Part shown: positions 1-10,200 of the stretch, piece after piece | Position numbering within the stretch: position 1 is the first letter of the stretch | Layout: the number at the start of each line of letters is the position of its first letter | Source of the DNA: Promethearchaeota archaeon | GTDB taxonomy: Archaea > Asgardarchaeota > Lokiarchaeia > Sigynarchaeales > SOKP01 | DNA: 13,643 nucleotides | Reading direction: 5' to 3' | Assembly: GCA_016839905.1 (NCBI GenBank) | Contig: JAEOTJ010000087.1 | Location: 1-13,643, forward strand | The notes under the pieces: generated by a model | The model's database searches: none | Seen by the model: only the letters and a program-made list of their open reading frames with translations | What the model was told of the DNA's origin: nothing | Made by a program: the position numbers and the translations under genes

Positions 1-280
1 CCAAGCCAATTTTATTACAATCTCTAACCGTTAATTGCCAGACACATTCCATTCCAGTTTCCCTTTGAATTATGTGAGTTGCTGCCATTGAGTTAATAGT
101 GACGATTGCCAATGGACTGTCTGTTACATTAGCGGCATGTACATATGGGGCCATTACTTTTGCCTCTTGAATAGTATGAGAAAGATCGCAAGTTTTTTCA
201 GGTTCAAGTTCGCCCGTGAGTATGAATTCCCCTTTAGCTAAGGCCTCACCTATTTTTGAATAAGTTTTCTTTTCTGACAT
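1..280 (-). CDS. metF: Methylenetetrahydrofolate reductase MetF, N-terminal part (gene runs off the window edge)
   Basis: Only the first 93 codons are present. MetF is the flavin-dependent catalytic subunit that reduces 5,10-methylene-tetrahydrofolate to 5-methyl-tetrahydrofolate in the cytoplasm. Visible family signatures are TGELEPEKT (residues 22-30), which contains the conserved acidic residue of the first barrel strand; NVTDSP (51-56), the second strand; and QLTVRDCNKIGL (82-93), matching the family's TVRDxNRI-type motif. The ATG at 278-280 is chosen because a near-perfect Shine-Dalgarno site, GGAGGTGA, lies 7 nt upstream. The start codon follows the metV stop by 7 nt, so the two genes are almost certainly co-transcribed and translationally coupled. 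The C-terminal two thirds lie outside the window, so intactness cannot be judged. Confidence 0.9.
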   Translation of the reverse strand, partial: MSEKKTYSKIGEALAKGEFILTGELEPEKTCDLSHTIQEAKVMAPYVHAANVTDSPLAIVTINSMAATHIIQRETGMECVWQLTVRDCNKIGL

Positions 281-287
281 TATTCAT

Positions 288-295
288 TCACCTCC
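288..295 (-). promoter_or_regulatory. Shine-Dalgarno site of metF, overlapping the metV stop codon
   Basis: On the minus strand the sequence reads GGAGGTGA, an 8-base match to the complement of the archaeal/bacterial 16S rRNA 3' end. Its last three bases are the TGA stop of metV. The spacing to the metF ATG is 7 nt. The overlap suggests that a ribosome finishing metV can re-initiate on metF, which would help keep the two subunits in ratio. Confidence 0.85.
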
Positions 296-953
296 ATACT
301 ACTTCTCGTTGACGTCCTGCTTTACTCCAATCTAGCGGCTCTCTTAATTTTGAGAACAAGTCAAGCCTTCCTAATTCCTTTAGACGTTTGTAAATCAGGG
401 CCCAACCGCAATCTCGAACGTAATTTTCCACTTCACACTTTCCATCAACCATTCCCCCGCAGGGACCATTCATTAATGATTTAGCGCAAGTAGTTACTGG
501 ACAAACTCCGCCAGTTTCATTCAATAAACAATCTCCACAACCACGGCAACGCTGGTAAAATCTACCAATTCTTTCCGTCATCCCCATAAACTCTGTATTA
601 GTACCAATGAACACGGGAATTGTAGGGTACTTCCTGGAAAGAGTTTTTATAATGCTAGGCACGCCGAGACCACAGCTTAATGATAAAATGGCATCCGTAT
701 TTTGAAGCTCTTCATCGATTTTTCTGAAATCTTTCGCCATTAACCTATTATCACATACTTCTTCTGGAACGATAACCGTTGTGATTTCATATCCCTCTTT
801 TTCGAGTTTCTCGGCCATTTCTTTAGCACCTTCAGTACCTCCCGTTTGGCAAAGCGCCGCACATGACCCACACGAGACAATCGTGATTCTTTTTGTGTTT
901 TTTATCGCTTTTAAAACCTCATCAAAAGGTTTTTTTGTTGTTACTATAGTCAT
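288..953 (-). CDS. metV: MetV: cysteine-rich methylene-tetrahydrofolate reductase partner subunit (MTHFR C-terminal-type domain)
   Basis: A 221-residue protein that matches the stand-alone MTHFR_C family, called MetV in acetogenic bacteria, where it pairs with MetF and carries metal/Fe-S sites for electron transfer. Cysteines fall in two groups. The N-terminal CGSCAALC (residues 28-35) lies in a Rossmann-like start. The C-terminal cluster comprises CRGCGDC (136-142), C151, C156, the NGPCGG motif (C165), C173 and C182, followed by the typical WALIYKRLKELGRLD segment. The ATG at 951-953 is preferred. An in-frame TTG at 963-965 would add four residues, but neither start has a strong Shine-Dalgarno site; GGAAA lies just before the ATG. 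It is the first gene of a two-gene operon with metF and diverges from the giant gene. Its place in a Wood-Ljungdahl or folate C1 pathway is inferred from the family. Confidence 0.88.
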   Translation of the reverse strand: MTIVTTKKPFDEVLKAIKNTKRITIVSCGSCAALCQTGGTEGAKEMAEKLEKEGYEITTVIVPEEVCDNRLMAKDFRKIDEELQNTDAILSLSCGLGVPSIIKTLSRKYPTIPVFIGTNTEFMGMTERIGRFYQRCRGCGDCLLNETGGVCPVTTCAKSLMNGPCGGMVDGKCEVENYVRDCGWALIYKRLKELGRLDLFSKLREPLDWSKAGRQREVVWR

Positions 954-1150
954 TTCTTTTTCCAATTTTGTAGTTTTTATTCAATTGACATTCAAACTTA
1001 TGTATTGAAATTAAGACATTTATTAATAGTTTAATGTTGTTTTTTAAAACCAGAGATTAGAGTCTCCTTATCCTTAAAAACGTTTTAGAATCAAAATTTT
1101 TTTTTGGTATTTTTACTTTTTTGTAAAAAGAATAAGATTTAAATTCTGTC

Positions 1151-1166
1151 ATAAAAGTATTTATAC
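1151..1166 (+). promoter_or_regulatory. Probable archaeal BRE/TATA promoter of the giant surface-protein gene
   Basis: ATAAAAG (1151-1157) resembles a TFB recognition element and is followed by TATTTATAC (1158-1166), a TATA-box-like core. Transcription would begin about 25 nt downstream, near 1188, giving a leader of roughly 40 nt. A second AT-rich candidate (AATAAAATATATC, 1172-1184) would start about 20 nt later and cannot be excluded. This is inference from base pattern only. Confidence 0.45.
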
Positions 1167-1215
1167 TTGTATAATAAAATATATCATACAATAATCCATA
1201 TAGTGCATTCTATAA

Positions 1216-1220
1216 GGGGG
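1216..1220 (+). promoter_or_regulatory. Shine-Dalgarno site deciding the TTG start of the giant gene
   Basis: AAGGGGGAT stands 7 nt before the TTG at 1228. An in-frame TAA at 1225-1227 directly precedes the TTG, so no longer start is possible. The next ATG (codon 26) lies inside the hydrophobic segment and has no such site. Confidence 0.7.
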
Positions 1221-1227
1221 ATTATAA

Positions 1228-4200
1228 TTGAGAAGTACAAAACTAAGACAAAAAGAGACAATTACATTATTTTTCATTTTTATAGTATTTTTATTTATTG
1301 GAATGGTAAATCTTAGAGATTTTAATAACAAATCTATTAAAGACAATTCAATTCGAAATGATTTTGAGTCACCTCCAATGAGTTCTTCAGGTAATTCCTC
1401 AATTTTTGATGGATTGATTATTGAACATAGATTTCAGGCATTTACAATAGATGATCCATATAATTTTTCATACACTTATTTAAGTGGGAATACATTTGGT
1501 GTATCTTGGGAGGATACTTTATATTCATGGCAAGAAAGTAATTTAACAAGAATCATGTCAGGGGGATCTTATTTTGGTGATGGAAACCATACTCCAGCTT
1601 GGATTTTTACGAATACTACATTATTGGATACAATTCCAATTGGTGTTATTGCTCAAGATGATCATGATTTTATAGTCATAGATGAAACAACTCATTATTA
1701 CCTAGGTTATGGTATTTTAGATATTTGGGTTTTACAAGATGTTACATATCCTAGTAGTATTATTTGGTATGAGAAATCAACTGGAATTTTATTGAATGGG
1801 ACATTTGAAACTGGGGTTCTTCCTTATACCTTTCAATTTGTAGGAACTAATGCAGAATTTAACCCTAATGACCATGAACCTGAATTGCTGTTACCATCAG
1901 TTTCTCCAACAGAAGGTAATCAAACATCATTTTTTAATTTTTCTGTAATTTATCAGGATCAGGATGATAATACTCCAGTATATGTGAATGTTCTCATAAA
2001 TGGGACTTCATATACCATGGAAAAACAAGACCAACTTGATGATGATTACATTGATGGTTGTACTTATCAGTTTCTAACAACATTACAACCTGGACTATAT
2101 AACTATTCATTTCAATGTGCAGATAATAAATATTCTAATTCAACAGTAGTTTTTACTTGGGTAAATGTAACGGATGGAGGAAATAATAATCTACCTAATT
2201 TAATTAATGGGCAAATTAATCCTAGTTCGGGTTATAGATACTCAACGATATACAAATTTACTGTCGATTATTCAGATTTGGATAATAATCCCCCTGATTA
2301 TATCAATATTACGATAAATTCAACAACATATTCTATGGATAAACAAGATTCTTCAGATATTAATTACATGGATGGTTGTATATATACTTACAGCACTATC
2401 TTTAATGATCCAGGAAGTTATTATTTCTATTTTAATGCATCAGATGGAATTTATAATTCAAGTGATGGTATATATAATGGGCCATCAGTATTCGAGCATG
2501 AATTTCAATTTTTCGATGGTATGTATGTAGATTATTCAAATAACAACACATATTATTCAGATGGTTTTGCTAATTTTTCATATTCCTATGAATCAGAATT
2601 GGATTTTAGAGTAACCCGAATAAATCCTTTCGGATATACTTACTGGGATGTGAATGACCAAACAAGAATAATGACAAATTTTAGTGGAGTCTTTGTATAC
2701 AATAATAATACTCACTCTGCAGTACGGATCCCTACTGAAGTATCTTTAAATGATACAGTTTTAATCTCTGTATTAGGGGAGGGGGATCACTCGTTCAATG
2801 TTACTGATGAATTTATTTATGATTTGCCGGGATACGGGCAGGTAGAGGTTTGGGTTTTAGAAGATTTAGATGGTTTTGGGGGATTTGCTTTGTACGAACA
2901 GAGTACTGGAATTCTATTAAATGGCACATTTATTATTTCAAGTGGATTACTTAATGATAACCTAAGTATAATTGATACCAATGCCAATTTCTATATCTAT
3001 TCAAATGATTATGCGCCAAGCTTATCAATGGGCTCTGTTTCTCCATCTAGAGGTAATGAAAATACTGAATTTGTTTTTAGCGTAAATTACACGGATCAAG
3101 ATAATAACAAGCCAAAAAATATGGATGTCATAATAAATGGGACTTTATATGAAATGGAAAAGCAAAATCCCAGTGATAAAGTCTATACAGATGGTTGCTT
3201 ATATGAATATTCAACTAATTTAACGCTTGCTCCTTACAATTATACGTATTACTTCGAGTGTTTTGATGGGGAATATTCAAATTCGACAATTATATATAAT
3301 GATTTGGAAGTAAAGATAATTAATGATTTTGCTCCAAATTTAACTAATCCTTCTGTTGAACCATTAAAAGGAGACCAATTCACCCAATTTAATTTTACCA
3401 TTCTCTATATGGATGCGGATAATAACACGCCCTCATACGTATATGTTTTAATAAATGAATCTCAATATTTAATGGTGAAACAAAATCCATCCGATGAAAA
3501 CTTCATTGATGGCTGTCTATTTCAATATTTAACATACCTTTCTCCAGCAGCAAGCAATTATACATATTCCTTCGAATGTTATGATGATAGATTTCTAAAT
3601 TTTACTATGAATTATACAAATTTAGAGGTTAATGAAACTAATAATTATGCACCTCGACTTTTAAATCCTCAAATCAATCCTGAAAATGGAATGAATACTA
3701 CGATATTCGAATTCTCGGTTGTATATTATGATGATGACGATAATTTACCCAGCTTCATCAACATAACAATAAATGGAACAGGTACTTTTTCTATGATAAA
3801 GAAATTTCCCCCAGATAATACTTCTACAGATGGAATCCAATATTATTATAACACGACATTAGATTGGGGTTTTTACCAATTTCAAATTAATTGTTCTGAT
3901 GGAAAATATGTCAATTCTACGGGATGGATTATTGGTCCCGAAGTTAATCCATTTTACAGCAATGTGAGTACTGAAGATATGACAATTTTTGAGGATGATT
4001 TTGAAGATGGTAGCTATGTCGGAGACTGGACATTAACAGGTTCTGGAGGCGTAGGGACTCATACCTCAAATTCGGGGAGTTATTCAGCATATCACTGCTA
4101 CGATGCAGGTAGTTTAACATCCAATATATTTGATTTAAGCTCATACAATAACGTAAATATTTCCTTTTGGGTAAGAAAGGGAGATGATACGTTTAGTGAA

Positions 4201-7200
4201 GATCCAGATATGGACACAGAGGATTTCTTTTGTGAGTTTTATAATACTTTGGGTGTTTGGGAGCAATTGGACTATTTTAGTGCATTAGATCCTGTTGGTC
4301 AGATTTATTTAAGATCTCATACATTACCTGCTAATGCACTTCACTCTAATTTTCGGATACGGTTTAGACAAGAGGGAGGATCAGGATCACCTAATGATTA
4401 TTGGCATTTTGATGATGTAAAAATTAATGTTATGGACTCCTTACGGATTAATTTATTATCACCGAATAATGAGAGTTCCTTTATGAGTGGTTTTCATAAT
4501 TATAATTGGACAAACTTCGAAGCCTCTTTTGGAACTGTGAATTACACATTACAAATTTCAAATACAACTGATTTTACAGATATTATTTATGAACAACGAG
4601 ATATCATTGAAACACCAAGCACTACAAATCTAACTGCTTATATTGATTTCTCAAGCATGATATACTATTGGCGCGTCCGTCCAACCTTTGGACCTTTTAA
4701 GGGAAATTGGTCCGATTATTTCATATTTAATTTAACTTACAATGAGAACCTTCCAAGCTTAATCTCTGGAGTAGTTGATCCAATTAGTGGAGATCAATGG
4801 ACACAATTTAACTTTACAGTGAATTATATTGATGTGGATAATAACTACCCTTATTTTATTAATGTAACCATTAATGGTACTTCATTTACAATGATAAAAC
4901 AAAATCCTTTTGACAATGATTACACGGACGGATGTATCTATCAATATTTAACAACTTTAGCTCCAAATCCATATAATTATTCTTATTTATTTGAATGTGG
5001 CGATGGAAAATATTTAAATTCTACAATATTCTATTCAGATTTAAAAGTGACTGAAAGTAATTTTTATACTCCAACACTGATTAATGGTCAGGTTACCCCT
5101 ACTATTGGAATCAATTCCACGTTATTCAATTTCACGGTAAATTATTTTGATGAGGATAATAACTTACCAAGCCAGATTAACATCACCTTTAATAATACGG
5201 GAACTTATCCCATGTTACCCATAAATCCCTTGGATACTAATGTCACGGATGGCATTCTTTACTCTTTCTCAACAACATTAGATTTTGGTTATTATCAATT
5301 TGAGATTAATTGCTCAGATACAAATTATCAAAACTCAACAGGTTGGATAATAGGTCCAGAGGTTAATCCTTTCTATGGATTAAGTGTCGGAAGAGAAATT
5401 AAAAACGTTGCAATATTCAGAAATACTTTACCTTGGGGTCGAAATTCTAATGAAGAAATTCTTACGGCTAATGGAATAAGTTATGATGTATATGCTCAAG
5501 CAAATTTAGGATCTGTTTCACTTTCTGGTTATGATAAGGTTATTATTCCATCAGTACAATCTCAAGCATTTTATGATACATTAACTTCATCTGCTGTTAG
5601 AATATGGCTTGAATCTTATGTTTCTTCTGGAGGAATTCTTGAATTGCATTGTGCTCATTACAGTAGTGATATCATTAATGGAGCAATTCCAGGGGGATAT
5701 AATGTAGTATATTCAAGTGATAATGCTTTAACGATAAATGCTATTTATATTGATCATCCAATTGTAGAAAGTATAACAAACAATGAGATAGATGGGTGGT
5801 CATCTTCAGTTCATAATTATCTTATAAATATAAAAGCACAAGATAAAATTATAATATATGATGATACAAATCAATATCCAAGGTTAATAACGAGTAGGTT
5901 TGGTAATGGTTTATTAATATATACGGGGATGACTGTTGAACATGGATATTATTATAGTTATAGTAATATTTTAGAAAATATAATTCTTTATGGGGATTCT
6001 ACTGCTGGAAGTGTACACCTTTTAAAACCATTTAATAATAGTCTTATAATAAGTGGTAATACTAATTTTAATTGGACAAGTTTTGAAATTCCTTCAGTAA
6101 CAGTGAATTACACGCTACAAATTTCAAATACGACTGATTTTACAGGTATTATTTATGAACAACGAGATATCATTGAAATATCAAATACTACAAATCTAAC
6201 TGCTTATATTGATTTCTCAAGCATGATATACTATTGGCGCGTCCGTCCAACCTTTGGACCTTTTAAGGGAAATTGGTCCGATTATTTCATTTTTAATTTA
6301 ACTTACAATGAGAACCTTCCAAGCTTAATCTCTGGAGTAGTTGATCCAATTAGTGGAGATCAATGGACACAATTTAACTTCACCGTGAATTATATTGATG
6401 TGGATAATAACTACCCTTATTTTATTAATGTAACCATTAATGGTACTTCATTTACAATGATAAAACAAAACCCTTCTGATATTAATTACACGAATGGATG
6501 CATCTATCAATATTTAACAACTTTAGCTCCAAACACATATAATTATTCTTATTTATTTGAATGTGGCGATGGAAAATATTTGAATTCTACAATATTCTAT
6601 TCAGATTTAAAAGTGACGGAAAGTAATTTTTATACTCCAACACTGATTAATGGTCAGGTTTTCCCTACTATTGGAATCAATTCTACGTTATTCAATTTCA
6701 CGGTAAATTATTTTGATGAGGATAATAACTTACCGATCCAGATTAACATCACCATTAACAATACGGGAACTTATCCCATGTTAGCAGTAAATCCATTAGA
6801 CACCAATACCACGGATGGTATTATTTATTATTTCAATACAACTCTAGATTTTGGCTATTATAAATTTCATTTCAATTGTACTGATGGTGGTTTTGCCAAT
6901 TCAACGGGATGGATCATTGGTCCTGAAGTAAATCCATTTTATGGAGCGGGCATTATAACTCTTCTGACACCTCCTAACACGAGTACTTTTTTCACGGGGA
7001 TATGTAATTTCACTTGGACAAGCTTAGATTTGCCTCATGGTGCTGTGAATTATACATTACAAATATCTAATTTCTCTAATGTTCTGTTCGAAAAAGATGA
7101 AATTAAAGAGTTAGGGGGAATATCTAATCTAACTCAAGGGATCTATTATGATTCTGGTTTATACTATTGGAGGGTTAATGCTTCTTATGGAATGTTTCAG

Positions 7201-10200
7201 AGTAATTGGTCTGATTATTTCATGTTTAATTTAACTTACAATGAGAACAATCCAAGCTTAATCGCTGGAGATGTCGATCCTATTAGTGGAGATCAATGGA
7301 CACAATTTAACTTCACCGTGATTTATTTTGATGCAGATAATAACTACCCTTATTTTATTAATATTACCATTAATGGTACTTCATTTACAATGATAAAACA
7401 AAACCCTTCTGACAATGATTACACTGATGGGTGCGTCTATCAATATTCAACACCAATAACTCCAAATACATATAATTATTCCTATTCATTTGAATGTGGC
7501 GATGGTAAGTATTTAAATTCAACAATACTACACTCAGATTTACAAGTAATTGAAAGTAATTATTACACTCCAACTCTTGTTAATGGTCAGGTTGCTCCAA
7601 CTGATGGAGATAATTCTACGTTATTCAATTTTACGATAACTTATTTTGATGACGATAATAACTTACCAAGACAGATTAACATCACCATTAACAATACAGG
7701 AACATTTTCAATGTTTAAAGCCCTTGTTACAGATAAAAATGTAACAGATGGAATTTTATATTATTATAACACGATATTAGACTGGGGTTCTTATCAATTT
7801 CAAATTAATTGTTATGATGGTGCATTCCAGAATTCAACTGGATGGATCCTTGGTCCAGATATTAATCCATTTATTGGTTTTAATTTGACATCTGGATCTG
7901 GAACAATTAAATTAAATGAGGTTTGTTTGGATCCAGATTTTATTGAAATGTATAATTATGGAAGTGATATTGTTATGACAGGGTGGTATATGGTGATATA
8001 TGATGATAATGTTATTGATATTACCTATAATTTCCCCGCAGGATGGACGTTTAGGTGTAATTTTATTGTAGTTTTACATGAAAATACGGGTACTGATACA
8101 GATACTGATTTATACACAGGTGGGAATATATATTGGGCTAATCGTCCAATTGCCGTTGGGCTTTTTGATAATACTGGAGCGTGTATAGATTGGGTTCAAA
8201 CTAGTACTCATATTTTATCGCGGCCACCTGATGCAGATTGGACACAAGATACTACTTGGACTCTGAATAATAATTATGCTTATCGAACAAGTGATATAGA
8301 TAATGATTTAGCCTCTGATTGGACAGTATCGTCATCTGGATCTCAAGGATCTTTAAATCCAGGTCAAACTGGTCAAACTGGAACAGGTGGAGGTTATAAT
8401 TTAAATTTATTAACACCTACAAATGGAAGCTTTCTTTTTACAGGGGGGAATAATTTTAGTTGGTCAAGTATAGAAGCACCCTTTGGTCCTGTTAATTATT
8501 CATTACAGATTTCAAATACACTTGATTTTTCAAGTATTATATACGAAAAAACGAATATAATTGAGGCATCCACCATTACAAATACCTCTATTCTAGTTAA
8601 TTATGCTGTTGGTCGATATTATTGGCGTGTTTGTCCAACCTATGGGCCTTTTAAGGGGAACTGGTCAGAAACATTTACATTTGACTTGATCCTCAATGAT
8701 TTTGCGCCAACCTTGTCATCTGAGATTGTTAATCCTAAAAATGGAAACCAATATACTCAATTTGACTTTAGCGTGATTTATACGGATCAAGACAATAATG
8801 CTCCATTTCAAATGAGTGTTTTTATAAATGGAACAGAAAATCCTATGATAAAACAAAATCCCCTTGATATGGACTATACGGATGGTTGTATTTACCAGTA
8901 TTCCACTCAACTTCCAATAGCACCTTATAACTATAATTATTATTTTGAATGTAATGATGGTAAATATACGGATACTACTATAATTTATAATGATTTAAGC
9001 GTAGTATATATGAATTATAATGTACCTAGAATAATGGATGCTCAAGTAAATCCTACTGATGGTAGTGATACAACATTATTCAGTTTTACAGCATGGTATT
9101 TTGACAATGATGGGGATCTTCCTAATTATATGAATATAAATATAAATGGTATAACATTTCCAATGGTAAAAGCCGTTCCCTCCGATTTCGATGCAACTGA
9201 TGGGATTTATTATTATTATACCACGACATTAGACTGGGGATCTTATCAATTTCAAGTTGAGTGTTTTGATGGGGGGTTTACAAATTCAACGGATTGGATA
9301 AAAGGTCCAGAAATTAATCCTTTCAATTATCTAAGCGGAGAAATTGAAAGAGTTGCAATATTCAGAAATTCTTTACCTTGGGGTTATAATTCTAATGAAC
9401 AAATCCTGACTGCCAACGGAATAAGTTATGATGTATATGCTCAAGCAAATTTAGGATCTGTTTCACTTTCTGGTTATGATAAGGTTATTATTCCATCAGT
9501 ACAATCTCAAGCATTTTATGATATATTAACTTCATCTGCTGTTAGAGTATGGCTTGAATCTTATATATCTTCAGGGGGAATATTTGAAATGCATGCTGCT
9601 CATCAAAGCAGTGATCCTATTAATGGAGCACTACCTGGAGGCTACACGGTCGTCTATAATATAGTTGATGCTCTAACTATAAATGCCACCTTTATTAACC
9701 ATCCTATAGTAGAAAATGTGACAAATTCCGAAATAGATGGATGGTCAAGTTCAGCTCATTCATATATTTCAAATATCCAATCACAAGATCAAATTATTAT
9801 TTACGATGAAACAAACCAATATCCGAGGTTGATATTAAGTCAATATGGAAGTGGCTTATTAATTTATACAGGAATGACTGTTGAATGGGCTGATGGTCAT
9901 GGATATAGCAATATTTTAGAAAACATAATACTCTATGGCAGTGAAAATGAGGAATCAATAAAATTAGTAAATCCGAGTAATGATACTATTATTGAAGAGG
10001 GAGGTTTGCAGACTTTTACTTGGGAGAATTTTGATGTATCATTCGGTCCTGTAGATTACACGATCCAAATTTCAAAGTTTGCAGATTTTTCTACCATTTA
10101 CCATGAAATTAATAATATTGTGGAAACCCCTGTTATTACAAGCGTTTCAATTCTCATCGAGGGTCCAGAAGCAAAAGATGATCAAGGCATTTTTGTTTCT

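Larger units (their letters stand above)
954..1227. other. Divergent intergenic region between metV and the giant gene
   Basis: About 270 nt of very AT-rich DNA with no credible gene. It must hold two promoters facing away from each other. The plus-strand one is annotated separately. For metV (minus strand) several TATA-like stretches exist, for example TTTTAAAAAA at about 1040-1050, but none is clearly best, so no call is made. A run of nine T on the plus strand at 1097-1105 does not follow any gene end and is probably just AT-rich spacer. Confidence 0.6.
1870..9324 (+). repeat. B modules: 13 copies of a ~103-residue Ig-like domain with a DxDNNxP acidic loop
   Basis: Copies begin near nt 1870, 2191, 3013, 3331, 3649, 4750, 5068, 6316, 6634, 7249, 7567, 8704 and 9022. 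The shared pattern is P-x-L, V-x-P-x-x-G, F-x-F-x-V-x-Y-x-D-x-D-N-N-x-P, I-N-G-T, M-x-K-Q, TDG, then Y-x-F-x-C-x-D-G-x-x-x-N-S-T. Two subtypes occur. One has DGC plus FEC (two cysteines) and ends in a V-x-E-S-N-like linker. The other has DGI plus INC (one cysteine) and ends in GPExNPF. The acidic DxDxN loop could bind calcium; this is inferred. They act as the rod of the ectodomain. Confidence 0.85.

Noticed and set aside
781..1008. 75-codon plus-strand frame antisense to metV
   Set aside because: It overlaps the well-supported metV almost fully, has no recognisable domain and no Shine-Dalgarno site; the protein composition is that of an antisense shadow.
1065..1120. Weak inverted repeat and T-run upstream of the giant gene as a terminator or RNA gene
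   Set aside because: The stem is only about four pairs and no gene ends there; AT-rich spacer is the simpler reading.
1161..1346. 61-codon minus-strand frame over the start of the giant gene
   Set aside because: It overlaps the promoter and N-terminus of the giant gene, with low-complexity AT-driven composition and no family signature.
3944..4144. Minus-strand frames inside the giant gene (also 7385-7573, 8716-8910, 10929-11138)
   Set aside because: They lie wholly inside a continuous, repeat-conserved coding frame and are mirror images of it.
5383..5994. E1 as an active glutamine amidotransferase or protease
   Set aside because: The nucleophile elbow lacks the GxCxG form, and the paralogue E2 has Ala at the Cys position.
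4441..6939. Repeats in the ectodomain considered as a CRISPR array or mobile element
   Set aside because: Units are long, in frame and protein-conserved, with no short identical repeats separated by unique spacers, no terminal inverted repeats and no transposase.
1957..9126. Homology of the B modules to eukaryotic cadherins
   Set aside because: Only the short acidic motif is similar, and it lies in the middle of the module, not at the domain junction as in cadherins.
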